Shown: piece after piece, positions 37,601 through 52,600 of the stretch
How positions within the stretch are numbered: the first letter of the stretch is position 1
How the letters are laid out: the number at the start of each line of letters is the position of its first letter
DNA from: Megaustenia siamemsis
Taxonomy: Eukaryota > Mollusca > Gastropoda > Stylommatophora > Ariophantidae
Length of the DNA stretch: 64,000 bases
Assembly (NCBI GenBank): GCA_032433765.1
Contig: JAVIAB010000008.1
Coordinates: 37,769,491 to 37,833,490, forward strand
Direction of reading: 5' to 3'
Position numbers and translations under genes: made by a program
Notes under the pieces: generated by a model
What the model saw: the letters and a program-made list of their open reading frames with translations, nothing else
What the model was told of the DNA's origin: nothing
Databases searched by the model: none

Positions 37601-40600
37601 GAGTTATTCTGCTTTTTATTTCTGTGGTGCATCTTCCATCTGATGTTATCATTGTGCCCAAGTATTTGACGTGTTGCACTTGTCTCAGATCTGTCCTGTT
37701 TATTTTTACGCTGCGTGGTGGTGATTGTTTCTTCAATATGACCATTACTTCTGTTTTCATACTATTCAGACTGAGATCTTTCTCGTTGCTTTCTTTTACT
37801 ATTATGTCTATCATTTCTTGTAGTTCATTCTCTGTCTCTGATATCAAGACTGTGTCATCTGCATATCACAAATTGTTTATGTTGTGACTGTTGACTTAAA
37901 CTCAATTTTTGTCTAATATTGATTTCATATGTTCGCTGTAAAGTGAAAACAAATCTGGCGACAGAAAACAGCCTGGTCTGATTCCTTGTTTTGTTTATTG
38001 GAACTGTCCTGTTTGGTTACTAATTCAAATGGCTGCTGTTTGTTGCCAGTATATGTTTTTTATGATTCTCAGATCCTTGCCATCAATGTCTAATTTCTCT
38101 ACACATTGATTTTTTTCACACGCTTTACTTTGTCAAATACTTTTGTGTAGTCTATAAAACACATATATAGATATTTCTTTACCTCTATAGCTCTTTCTAT
38201 CAATGTTCTGAGGATGTTTGTTCTCTACCAGCACTAAAATAAATATATCCCATCAATAAATACAAGCACAGAATATGGATTTTAATAAATGTTATTGTAA
38301 TAAAAGAAATATATAACTTATTCACCATTCATGGTAGACAGTATATTTTGCAGATCACTAAGTTGTATATGAGGACCAGCTCCTCTGGATGGGACACCTA
38401 TAGATGCTGTCACAGTCCCCGAACCAGTGGTGCCCCCACGATTCGCTGTTGTCTGCTGTGTGGGGGCAGCATTTGTAGCAGCAGGATGTGAAAATGTGGA
38501 TGCAACATTTCCTGATGCAGGTCTAGCAGTAGAAGGCTGGGTTGCAATGGCCTGTATAATAACAAATACATCGTAGGCATTATTTTTGTATTAATTCAGT
38601 TACATGCTCCTACATTTGAATATGAATGCTGTAAACAGGAGTGCTCTTACAATTAATATTAATGTTTTAAACAGGAATGATCTTACATTTAATAATCAAA
38701 GCAGAAATTAAGCAAAGAAGAAATAATGAAAGCCATCAAACTGTTAAAAGATGGTAAAGCCACAGGACCAGATGAAATTCCTTCGGAAGCCATCAAAGCA
38801 GATATTAACACCTCTACCAAGATGTTACAGGATCTATTGGATAAAATTTGGGAGAGGGAAGAAATACCTAAAGACTGGAGAGAAGGTTATATGATCAAAC
38901 TACCAAAGAAAGGAAGTTTACAGGAGTGCACAAATTATAGGGGAATTATGCTACTATCAGTGCCAGGAAAAATATTAGGCAGAATCATTCTGGAGAGACT
39001 AAAAGAGGCTATAGAGAAACACTTGAGAGATGAACAAGCAGGTTTTAGGAAGAACAGATCATGTGCTGATCAAATAACTACCCTACGTATAATAGTTGAA
39101 CAAAGTTTAGAACTAAAATCCCCACTATATATTGGATTCATAGATTACGAAAAGGCATTTGATAGTTTAGACAGAAGAATGCTTTGGAAGTTGCTGAGTC
39201 ATTACGGAATCCCCATAAAGTTTATTAACCTGATAAAAACAATGTATGAAGGAACAAAATGTAGTGTGGTGCATGAAGGACAGCTTACAGAAGCATTTGA
39301 AATAAGAACAGGAGTAAGGCAAGGATGCCTCCTGTCTCCATTTCTCTTTCTACTGGCCATAGATTGGATTATGAAAATAACTCAAACAACAGAAATGGGA
39401 TCCAGTGGTCACTGACCAAACAACTTGATGATTTAGACTTTGCTGATGACATAGCTCTCCTATCACACAGCCATCAACAGATGCAGGATAAAATGAGTAT
39501 ATTAGATGAGAGATCACAACAGCTAGGACTAAAGATTAATAGAGATAAGACCAATATTATGAGAATTAATGCAGTTGGCAATAACCATATAAAACTAGGA
39601 GAAATACCTCTACTAGACGTACAATCTTATATATATCTGGGCAGTAATATAGATAAAGAGGGAGGAACAGAAAATGATACCAAAATAAGGATATCAAAAG
39701 CAAGAGGAGCTTTCATTGCACTGGGAAACATATGGAAATCCAAAGAAATTAGGCTAAATACAAAATAAAAATTTTCAACTCAAATGTTAAGTCGGTCCTA
39801 TTATATGGCTGTGAAACATGGAGAATGACAAAATTGACAATCACGAAAGTACAGACTTTCATTAATGGATGCTTGCGCAGAATAAAGGGATGGAAATGGC
39901 AGGACAAAGTCACTAACGTGGAATTATGGAAATGTACCGGTCAAATACCAGTGGATAAAGAGATACAGCGAAGACGATGGCGATGGATAGGACACACACT
40001 ACGGAAGCCAACTGAGAGTATTACACAACAGGCCCTTTTTTGGAATCCCCAGGGGAAAAGACAAAGAGGAAGACCAAGGAATTCTTGGAGAAGACAGATA
40101 GAAGCAGAGATGAAGATGATGGGGAAGACATGGAATGATCTTAAAAGAATGGCAAAAACAGAACTACTTGGAAAGTGTTTGTTGAAGACCTATGCTCCAC
40201 CAGGAGCTAAAAGGTAAAAGAGATCTTACATTTAATATTGATGTTTTAACAAATATATTTACATAACCAGAAATTATGTTACAAGAGAAAAAGTAAGCAT
40301 TGAATCAATCCTAAGCTACATACAACAAATAAAACGGTTTGACCTAGAAAGAATGCAGTGCAATTCCTTACCATACAAGGCATATATTAAAAGAGGAGAA
40401 CGGAGAAGATCAGGAGGCAAAATCAGAGTAAGATGGATGGATAAAATAACAGGAACACTGCAGCATCAATTGACAATGACTGAAGTGGCCAAAAGGGCAA
40501 GAACCAGCACTCACTATATCCCTCGATGCTTGAATGGGCACAAGAAGAGGCAAAGAACAACAAATATGAAGAAACTACAAAAGTATCACATCAAAATCAA

Positions 40601-43600
40601 TGCCTGAGGTCGTCAGAAGACTGCCAGCTGTAGCTTTATCTTCCTTGACACCTGAAATGGTACATGAGAAAGTGAAGAAAAAAGCAGAATGCAAACACAC
40701 AAAAATGAAAGGTTTTACTCACTGCTCTGAAACTGTAGGCTGGGCACCACTGGGTCGACCAATGAGAGAATTTAATAACCCAGAGGCTTGTGCACCACTC
40801 CCATACCCATCCCACCTGTGAACACACAAATTTTGATAACATCCACTTACAATTGAGCTGCATTCAATGGAAATTAGCATGAAACATGGGGGACCAGAGC
40901 CGTGATAGCTCAGTGGTTACTCTTTCCGTACGTTTCACGGCACTGTGCGCCATGCCGATTTCGGCAGCGTACATTTCGCCACATACTGCGCTCAATTTTA
41001 TTAGTGTGAACGCCATATTCTTTTTATATGTCTTGTATCATCTTGATATTGGTGAAATCTAACAGCATGTTCAATTAACTAAACATTCATATATAATATG
41101 TTAGATAAACATAAATATGTAGATTGATTCTTAAAACCATGAACAATTTTGTCTCTGAAATCTCTTCCGTTGCATCAATAAAAAGCTTCCATACGGAAAG
41201 AGTTAATGAACTGGACTACAAAGGACAAGAGGTAGAGTTCGATCCCAACAGACAGCTTCCGGATTCACCCAGCCTTAAATGGGTACCGAATTTATTTTCT
41301 TTTCCCTGTGGATTACATGACAGGCCCTTGTTTTGCTGTGCTGGCCTCAAGTATTTAGTGTGTGTCCTAACCATCTCAATTTTACATTAATAATCTGTTG
41401 CTTGATTGGCCATTGTTCTGCTCTTTCAATATCTTCATTTCAGATCTTGCTGTACCATCTGAAAATCACTATTTGTCTCAGACAATTGTTTATAAATATC
41501 TGTTTTATAAATGTCTGTTATCTCTTGCTTCGTTAAATTAATACAAATCTATGTTTCGGAGTCATATCCTTTTTTTTTAAAGTTCATATCAAAAAGCTTC
41601 AGTTTAGTACTTACTTTCACTTTTGTGAAAAAGAAACAATGTTAACTGATAATTTTAATACAAAACACCTCTGCTGTTTCACAACAAATGACAGATTAGA
41701 AGAAGTATAAAAAATAATAAAAACATGGGTCGAGAACATGAATAACAGATGATAAAATCATCAGTAGAGAACAAGAAAAACTAATTATAAAAACATTCAG
41801 CTCAAAAGATCTTTCAGGAGACCTGCAGAAGTTGTAAAAGCAGTTCTTGTTTAGAAAATATTAAGTCTGGCATGAAACGAGCAGGTTGGGTTCCTTTTTT
41901 AACTCTTTCAGGACTATTATCCGACATGTCAGTTCGATAAAAAGTGTTACTTCTAATCATTATCCAAAAATTCAGCTCTGACGAGTGTAGCTTGATATTT
42001 GTTTTGTTTTAACTGATTTTTGGTTTTTATTTCACCCAATACTTGATTTCCTGATGTAGAGAGCTCTCACTTCCTGTTAAACCACGTGCTTTCAGAGTTT
42101 GAACGTTAGAAAAATTGTTAATTTATATACATTTTTTTTTTCTCAAATTTCTGTCACATAATGGTCACGCCCACTGCTGGTACTTCTTGCAGTCGACCAA
42201 AACGATATAGAGCAGAACAAGCTAGATCTATGTTCGAAACCTTGTTATTGAGTGATTCAGAAATAGAGTATTCATAGTATTTAGACCCGGACAATAATTT
42301 TATTGTTGTGATAATGGGTCTTATCTTTATTTAAAATCTTTCCTTGAAAAGTTGTGGAAATCAAAACTCATTAGCACAAACACAAAACTTAGGCTATTCA
42401 AATCAAATGTACTATCAACCCTTACGTATGCGTGTGAAAGCTGGAAAACAACAAGAGATATAGAAACAAAGTTGAACGCATTCGAAAATAAATGTCTAAG
42501 GAAAATACTTGGTATAGAATGGAACGAATTCAAACAAACGAGGAAATTAGAGAAATCGCCAATCAACCACTAATATCTTCAGTAATAAAGAAAAGACGAT
42601 GGTCATACGTTGGACATGTGATGAGAAGAGATAATAATCGAATAGCAAAGCAAGCCCTCATATGGGAAACAACAGGTAAAAGAAAAAGAGGAAGACCCAG
42701 GGAGACACTGAGAAGAAAATTGATGAGAGAGGCAAGAGCAGCAGGAATCGGCTCCATCAATGAGATAGAACTGCTTGCACAGAACAGAGACAGATGGCGA
42801 GATTTGATAAAATATCTTTAAAAGAAAACTGCTAGAACAAAAATTCATATAGGAGAAGGTGTATCTTGGTCTACGCCCTATGGGCCGGTTACGGCTCGAA
42901 AGGTCAATAGATAGATAATGGGTCGCAATATTAATAAAAGTTATGCTAAAAAGGCAAAACGATCTGGCTTAGGTTTAGCTAGTGGATGCCTTCTATTCCA
43001 GCACTATCATTGCCTCAGAGGAATCGAGTGGTAGTGATTCTGATAACGAAACTGATACTTTAGGGACATATCACACAAAATAAGTCCAGTTGTGTAAATA
43101 AAAATAATAAACTTGACTTGTAAATAATATTGTTCTGACGTGACATGAATTTATAATATTTTTCATTCTGGGTTCATTTACAAAAATGTGCATAATTTCG
43201 TTATTTGTGGACATAAATTAATCAAATGAACTGTATTTTGAAGGAATTTGGATTATGTTGTGTAATATTTCAAGACAAAATGGATAGTAACACTTATAAA
43301 CATGGAAAAAGGTATGTGAGTTACAATATTTTGAATTTAAAATCACCTACCTTGAATATTTTATATTTAAAAAAAATAGAATTATTCGTACAAATATGTC
43401 TTATATTATTATATCTTATATTATATGTCTTATATTACTTATTATAAATATATTGCTATTTTCATTTTCTGTATCCATTTTCCTTTCCAGTGATGTATAA
43501 CACATATCACATTTATCTAAATTATTGTGTGAAGTAGTCAAATGAAAAAGGTATATGATGACATTTTTTGAAACAGGAAAATTAATCTGATCCAAAACCT

Positions 43601-46600
43601 AAAATCACTTGTTTCCTGTTCTGGTCCTGAAAGAGTTAACTCTTTCCGTACGTTTCGCCGCATAGTGCGTCACTCTCAATTTTATTAGTGTAAACCGTCT
43701 TCATACCCTATTCTTTTTACGTATCTTGTATCATATTGGTATTGGTGAAAATCTTCTTCAAGTATCTAAAACTTCATGTATAATATGTATATGTTAGATA
43801 AATATAAATATGTAGATTGAATCTTAAAACCTTGAATAATTTTAGTCTCTGACATCTCTTCAGTTGCATTGATAAAAGCTTCCGTACTGAAAGAGTTAAT
43901 CTATGACGAAACTAGGCAAAAAATGAATGATCTCCAACTTACCAAGAAGTTGAATGAGTTGCTGTTGCTCATTCCACCCAGAATGCTCTGCAGGTCTGGA
44001 TCACCTGAAATACATTTTTATAAGGAAATGATAAATCTTTCACTTGTAATTTTATGACAGATAAGGAAACAATGACTCTTCCAAAACATGGTTTTGTAAC
44101 AGACATGGAAATCATAAATCTTTCACTCTTAATATTATGACAGAGATGGAAATGATGAATCATTCACTTTAGTTTTAAGATCGACAGGAAGAGGATTATA
44201 CACAAAAGATCGGGAGCACTTGAGAGAAATTAGACCAGCAGAAAGTCACGCTTAGGTAGTGACGGGCGACCACAGTTTGGTCGGCCCATACGGGAGGTAT
44301 ATGAAAAAAAATATAGACAATGGAAGCAATTGGTTGATCTAGAGGTAAGTGGCTGGCCTATGAACAGGAAGGTCCTGGGATTAAAAGCCATAAATGGTGG
44401 AAATTGTTCACTTTTTGTGACTTTAACCTTTCCTGGTCTGTGGGTTGTGAGATTCAATGTCTAGCCTTCCTGGATAGCAGGAGGTCCTGTGTGCACTCAA
44501 GTATGGTACAGAAGTTTTGGCAGTTAAAAGCTGAAAGAGTAGGCCAAAAATGGCTGCTGACCTGAAAAATCTACCCATGCCAAACAAAGACAGATGTGTT
44601 GGGGGCGCAGATATCTCAGCTTGTCGTAAACCAGTGACATAATGCCCGCTTAACACTGAGAAGACAGAGAAAAGACTAAGTGATTTTAAAAAAAAATATA
44701 TATATAAGAAAAGGAAAGAAAACATAATTACATGTAATCAAAAACCAAATGAAGATAAATAAACAGTGAATTTACTATATATTAATACAAATTGATAAAG
44801 TGATTAAAATAGATTATATTTCTAACAATCAGAGGACACAATGAGTTGGAAAGTTAACAATAAATTTAGACAACAATTTTTTAATAGACAGAGTGATCTG
44901 CTTCTGAAACAGTTCTTGGTGCTAAGATCAGATTAAGAGTCTTAAACAAACATACCAAGGTTGGCAAAGTCTGTAGGACCATCACTACTGCTTCCTCCTG
45001 CTCTGGTAGACCCTGGTACTGGAGGATTATTCAGAAATTCATTAACTTTCTTGCAATTCTCCTCATCTCTGTCAGCTTTTGGTTCCTGTGACAGAAAAAT
45101 CAGATTTTTGCTAGCTCAGTTTGAAAGAAAAGTATGAAAAATTTTCAACTCCAATATTTAGTCAGTCCTATTATATGGCTGTGAAACATGGAGAACAACA
45201 AAATTGACAATCACGAAGATACAGACTTTCATTGGTGGATGCTTACGCAGAATAAAAGGATGGAAATGGCAGGACAAAATCACTAACATAGAATTAAGGA
45301 AATGTACCAGTCAAATACCAGTGGATAAAAAGATACAGCGAAGACGATGGCGATGGATAGGACACACACTGCGGAAGCCAACTGAGAGTATTACACAACA
45401 GGCCATTTTTTGGAATCCCCAGGGGAAAAGACAAAGAGGTAGACCAAGAAATTCTTGCAGAAGACAGACAGAAGCAGAGATGAAGATGATGGGGAAGACA
45501 TGGAATGATCTTAAAAGAATGGCAAGAAATAGAATGACTTGGAAAATGTTTGTTGAAGACCTATACTCCACAGGGAGCTGAAGTTTGAAAGAATTCAGTC
45601 ATTATCTTTAACATGCATGTAGCGGGGCTGAGCAGTCCAGAGGTAAGACTTTGATATCCGAATAAAAAGGTCCTGGGTTTGATTTCCACGACAGATGGTG
45701 GAAATTTTAAATATTTTTTTTAATTGAATCCGTGGTTTCTTCATGGCTATACCCTCCCTGGGCCGCTGGATAGTGAGTTCCGATGTCTAGCCCACTCTGA
45801 TATCAGATAGAAAATGGAGGTCCCATGTGCATTTTGTTCAGATTAGAGAACCCTTGGCAGTTTGAAATAAAAAAATACTAGGCGTGAAGACTGGCCCTTG
45901 CCCTGGTAAAATTAACAGGAAAAAAACTAACCAAAACTTTAAAACTCTCAATGATAACAATGAGAGTACCTCTGAAGTCAGAGAATATGTGCTTGTATGG
46001 CAAGGAACACCGGAGTACACAATTGCTGGTGTGAAAAATAGAAAAAAGTTATATTCATGCAAAATTTAGTCCCTCTTTGACTTCGCTAGGGATATAAAGC
46101 TGGCGAACACAAACAAACAAACAAACAAAAAACGTACCTGTAACCAGAAGAAACATTTTCTTGAGGATGACTTGAACTTGAGAACATAAACTCTGCCTGT
46201 AGTGCACTGGCCCACATGTTTAAACTCAATGTCATCAGGAAAAATAATAAGATCCTAAAAGAGCAGGAAATGAGAAGGAAAAACAATTTTGTCAGGAAAA
46301 TGTTTTAATAAAGTATCACTCATCTGTTTCTTCAGTTTTATCTGGAAATAATAACTTATTATACTTATAGAAGAATATGTAGAATTGGATGGAAACAAAA
46401 GATAACAAACGATAAAGTTTTAAAACAACTGAAAATAAAAAGAGAACTACTAAATACAATTAATTAAGACAAGACAAATGAAATTTTTGGGGCATGTTAA
46501 AAGACACAACAGCCTACTAAAAGTAATATTGGAAGGAAAAATACAAGGTAAAAGAGGCAAAGGCAGACCAAGACTAACATGGACGAGTAACATCAAAAGA

Positions 46601-49600
46601 TGGTCAAGTCAATCAATCTATGACAGCCTGCACCATCAAAGCAAGAAACAGAGTAGAATGGCGATCCATGGTAGCCAACCTTCGTTGCGGAGAAGGCACA
46701 TGATGATGATGAATAACTTATCAGCCATTCTAGAAGTAGTTAGTTCCTGACATGCTTAAAATGGCATATAGTGCGGAAGTCATAGCTTTCCACAGTTCAC
46801 AATTTGCTGCTAGTTCTTGTAGGCCATAGTTATTAACTTAGCCCCATAATGAGCATTCTCTAGGCCTCTTGTATTAGTATCACAGACTGGTGAATAATGT
46901 AGTAAATAATTAAAAATATTAGTTGGAATTTGAAGTGTTCTCATTGAATACATCAAGAAATGGCATGTGCACCGAGATTCAAGAACTGTAGAGTTAGATT
47001 GAGAATTATGAGGGTTAGATTGAGAATAAAATGAATATCTGTTGAAGGAGATGAGACAGGAACCATGAATACATCTTGTTCGTTCTGCGGATGATCTGTC
47101 TATCAAATATTGAAAGATTCAGCCACAAGAGAAGCTGTTCAGCAAAGCAGCATCCAGCATAATGAACTAATATTTTTACCAAACTACTGACTTATCATGA
47201 TTGCTCGTTACCAACCGTCTGTCAAGACACCAAAGGCCGTATCACAAAGATGATTAATAAAGTGTGGCATATTGCTGCCAATATCCACTTATGTTATTCT
47301 TGTAACACTGGCAAGAAATGTCAGTAAATAAATGTAACGCTGTGCTGATGACAACATTGTTATTTAGTGCTTTACTGGGTGAAGTGAGAGAGACAGAGCT
47401 TACTGGGTAATATATGATTGAAGTGGAAGAGTCTATGTTAAGAAATATGAGTTTTAAGATGATACAGACCCTTATCATCATAAGCCTACAACAGCAAAGA
47501 AAGGATAAGAACCTCATAAGGTTCTAGGAGTAGCAAAATCCAGATAGAAGTACTGAGCCAAAGGAAGCACTACAGCAGAATAATACAAGCAAGTGAGAGT
47601 GGGCAGTAAGAGTTGTGGACATCACAAAATGGGCAAGAGATATACTAAAAGCCCTAAATAAAAGAACTAATTAACATCATCAAAATAAAGCTCCTTTTTA
47701 CAGAAGAGGGAAAGGATAATAAAGATGAGCCATCTGAATCTGGATAAACACCATGAGCCCATAATAATTTGCATAATAAATACTGATTATTAAATGTTTT
47801 GTGTACTCCAAATGTCCTCCGGCTACACTTTTGTTTCGAAAATACAGGTTTAAACATTTTTTGGTATGTAAAGTTTTTATATTACATTTTTTTTGCAAAC
47901 ATCAGACACAGAAAATATTATTATTAATTAAATATTGAGTTATTTTCAGGTCATCATGATTGCACTCAGAACATGTCCATAGGTACCCAGATACCTCCTC
48001 AGCAAATCCAGCAGTATCCAGCGACTGATAACTCCAGTTCTGTGTTGGTTGATATGATCTCATATATAACCACTAAGTTTCTCATTTCTGGCTGTGTCCA
48101 TCTTAACTCCCATCTCTTCATCTAAAGGAGTGATGTGGACTCATGGTCGTCGAAGTCCTCTGCCCTTCCCACATTTTGGAAGGCATTGATGACATCCACC
48201 CAATCCATTTGTTGACTGTCTTCAACAGCACAACTAGCCAACCTGTCGACTCTTTTATTTCCCTGTACTCCCTCATGTCCAGGGAAATAGACAAAGGTGA
48301 CCTTACATATTTTTTACTTCTACAATGACTCTACCATTGCCTGTGTACAGAGCCCACCTCCACTTTTCTTATCATGCTCATCGAATCACTCAGTATACAG
48401 GCGTGGGTGTAGTCTTGTGACTCTAACCAGATGAATACCTTGGTCATTGCCATCATCTCCATCATCATGTTACTCGTGTCATAATGTATGCACCACTGTC
48501 TTCCTTGACTATTCTGCCTCCAAAGCATGCTGTAAATGTCCATGCATTCCTTTGGTGTTGTATTACAGATCCGTCTGAATAAATGACTGCATCTTTCTCA
48601 TCAGTGTTATCCCAGATGAGACCATTGACCTCCACATTGACCACGAATAAGTTCTGTTCCCTACATTTCCTGTAGAGTGTAACAATATACGAGAATGTAC
48701 CCCTGAATGATGTAGGCACCGGTATACACTCCTTGCCAACGCTGATATTGGTAAGCCCACAGACTTGTTTAATGACATCTGCTCGGCCCACCCATGATTT
48801 GCCTCTTTTTAGCCTGACACCCTTCTCTGTGTTAAGCTCTTAATGCAATGGATGCTCTTTATCTGCACTTATCTTTAGGTATACTTGTGCCTTCCAGATC
48901 TTGATCTTATCATCCATGATTGAAAAGTCAAGAAGATACCTCATTGCAACACAGGGAGTGTCCCTCATACACCCCAAGATAATGCACAAAGCTTCATTTT
49001 GTATTTTCCGCAGCCTGTCAATTTGTGGTATACTGACAGTAAGAATTACTCGGGCATACTCGATTTGTGTGAGGACCAGTTCCTAGAATAGAAGGGTAAG
49101 TAGCCTCTGCTTGATGTTGGCAGCAGTCATGACCTTCAAGGCAGCTAATACACTGTGGACTTTTGATATAGATGGTCGACGTGGTCCCTAAAACACAGGC
49201 TGCGATCAAACTTCTAGGTACGTCATCAACCAGTCCCTGGTCACCTCATCAGCTCCCATTTGTGCCACCAGTGTTTCCTTGTTAACGATATGATTGTTAA
49301 GAGAGAACCATGCAACTGATGCTTTATTAGGATTAATCAGGGCACCTGATACTCCACACCAGGAAGAGATGCAATCGAGTTAGTTCTGCAGTGTGGAGGT
49401 GATTTCCCTTGTATCCTCCCTGTTAATATACCAGAATGTCGTCAGCAAAAGTCATAGTTCTTCTCCTCCCACCCAGCTGTTGTTTCGTGATCGTTATTCT
49501 GTACATTTTTAAATAGAACTGGTGACAAAGGTGAGCCTTGTGGCAGCCCTGGAAAAATGGATATTGGCTCGGATGACCAACTTCCGCCTCTGAGTATCAC

Positions 49601-52600
49601 CTTCCTCTGAAACAGTGCTGCAGTGATCCACCTGCTGAGGAAGGTGCACTACCAGTTTGTGCATGTGCATAAGATTCAAATGTTACTCTGTTGTATGCAT
49701 CCTCCAAATTTAATATTGAATTGAAAAACAAGACTTTAACTACATTATTCTTCATTTTTGCCCTAATAAATGCATTTGTTGTATTATGTTGTAGTGAGAT
49801 GTGATACATAAATGTTTATGTATTCTGTCATAACAAATCTTTATGAAATCAGTGATTTTGTCAATAGCTTTTCCTCTTTCCCTCTCCTCTTCAATCTCCT
49901 TACTTGGCCAGGGTGAGTTGCATCTTTCTGGTATGAGTCCTTGAAAGTATAAATGAGTTTGAATTACTTTTTCCTCATTCAGTAATCACCTGTTAAATGG
50001 ATATTGATGCAATTATGTTTTTGAGATTCAAAATATATTGTCGCTGTCTAGTGACAGAGGGTAAATGAGGAATTTGCACATTTTAAATAAATCTGCTACT
50101 GAGTCATCATCATCGAGTGCCGCCTCTGCATCGAAGGTTGGTTACCATGGAGCGCCATTCCACTCTGTCTCTTGCTTTGATGGTGCAGATTGTCATCGGT
50201 TGACTTGTCCATCTTTTGATGCTACTCGTCCATGTTAGTCTTGGTCTGCCTCTTTTACCTTGTATTTTCCCTTCCAATATTAGTTTTATTAGGCTATTGT
50301 GTCTTTTAACATGCCCCAAAAATTTCATTTGTCTTGTTCTAATTGTGTTTACTAGCTCTCTTTTAATTTTAGCTGTTTTAAAACTTCATCGTTTGTTTTC
50401 TTTTCTTTCCATCCAATTCTACCTATTCTTCTATAAATTCACATTTCAAAGGCTTCAATTTCTGTTCTGTTTTCTTGTCTAATGTCAATGTTTCTGCACC
50501 ATATAGGAATATTGAGAAGATGTAACATTTTGCTATTCTCAGTTTTAGCTCTGGTGTTATTTGTTTTGATGTTAGTATATTTTTCATGGCATTAAAATTA
50601 CTTTTTGCCATACCTATTCTCTTGTTTATTTCAGTTTTACATTTTCCATCACTGGTTATAGTGTGTCCAAGGTAGTTGTAGCTCTGAACTGTCTTCAGAC
50701 GTATCCTTCAACTTTGATATTTAATTATTGTAGGTCTTGAGAATTTTGCTTTGAGTAAGTAGTTGTTTACGTTCAGTATCCACTTTTACATCAGTGTGTA
50801 TAATTTCAAAGTGATCTGAGAAGTAAGAAATTGTTTATATGCATAATTTTTTTTTCAAGTAACCCAAATAGTCATATTTCTATCTATCTAGTGTCCTTTC
50901 GAGCCAAAGACGGCACATAAGGCAAAACCACAATCTCAAAAACAGAAACCTTGCGTGCCAAAATGGCACATATTGCAGAGATCACTGCTCTAAAATCTAT
51001 GGCGCTGTTTCCATAACAATACTTTTTACAATGACAGCTTGTCAAACCATCGATCAACCTCCTTAGTCGCCTCTTACGACATGCCTGGAAGGTCACAGTG
51101 TCACTATTCTTTACCTCTCTCATAATGAGGCCCCGGGTAACACACGGGCGTGTGTAAGTCATATTTACATATTAATAAACTTATAAACTCTTTATCATAT
51201 TCATACTTAACTATCAGCTGTTTTTATAATTGACATACGATGAACATGAATAATGAATTAGGTATTTTTTAGATTCCTACAGTTAATGAGTCAAGGGGTA
51301 GGCTATATTTATACTAAGTATCTAAGAGATAAGATTCTAGCTATGGTTTTAAATTTTTTTAAATACAGTCGAACCTGGTCTTAGGACCACCTGTTTAAAG
51401 CGTTTCCCTGGTTATAGGACCGGGTCTACAATTTCCCTGAGTTTTTTACTATATGCTAACACTGATTACGGCGCTCACCGTATGACGCGACCAGAGACCA
51501 GGCTAATTAACCGCCGCCAATGTTATTTATCCCGTTTACGACGACCAGCCAGTCCTTCGTCTCGCTGGGAGCTATAAACGATCGACACAGGTGTCTACAG
51601 GTGTTGATGTTTTCCCGTATTTAGTGAGTCCCAGATTACAGTGGGACGTGTTACGTTTATCAGTCAATACTGGTGCAGACACAGATCTATGATTCGTGAA
51701 GTGACATCACTTCGCGGTTCCGTCTAGACCAGAGTAGACCATTGCGTGGCCCGTATAAATTACAGGAATTAACTAAAGAATTAGTCATTGCCGCTTAGAG
51801 TGTATTCATGTACATGTACAGTATCTCAGTGAATTATTTTTGTGGATTTTAAAAGTGTTACACACAATATAGGAAATGGCCAGTGTCAAAAGTGTAAAAC
51901 CAAAAGCATTAACGCTGGAAGAACGAATATCAGTGATTCGACAAAATCAGCAAGGTAAAAGTTCGCGATTATTGGCAGAACAGTTTGGAGTGGGAAAGAC
52001 ACAGATTTTACGTACGTTAAAGAGAAAAGCCGAGTATATGAATGACTTTGAAAATAATGCACCAAGTATGAAAAGAAGGAATAGCAGGAAAACGGGAAAT
52101 GAAGACATAAATACACTTTGTTGGAAATGGTGTCAATCAGCACTTGCACGAAAAATTCCGTTATCTGGGCCGATGATCAAAGAACGAGCTTTACAGTTTG
52201 CAAAAGAATTGGAAAACTCAGTCTTTAAAGCATCGAACGGCTGGTTAGAGGCCTTCATTAAAAGACACAATCTTGTGTTTGGTAAGCAATGTGGCGAAGT
52301 CGGTGATTCAGATATGAGTGCTGCGGCTGACTGGACTTCTAAATTATCTGAGATATGCTATGGTTACGCTGCTCAAGACATTTTTAATTTAGATGAAACC
52401 GGGTTATTTTTCAAAGCGACTACGGACAAAACATTTTTTGTCAAAGGAGAAAAATGCGCTGGGGGTAAAAAAAGCAAAGAGCGAATAACAGTGATGCTAT
52501 GCACTAACATGATGGGGGAACCAGAACCGGCTTTAGTGATTGGGAAAGCAGCTAACCCTAGGATTTTTAAAAACATCAACATAAACACACTGCCAGTGAT

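Noticed and set aside
47254..47857. Several short ORFs in ADRM1 intron 1
   Set aside because: No motifs, no splice-compatible boundaries and AT-rich context. Consistent with chance.
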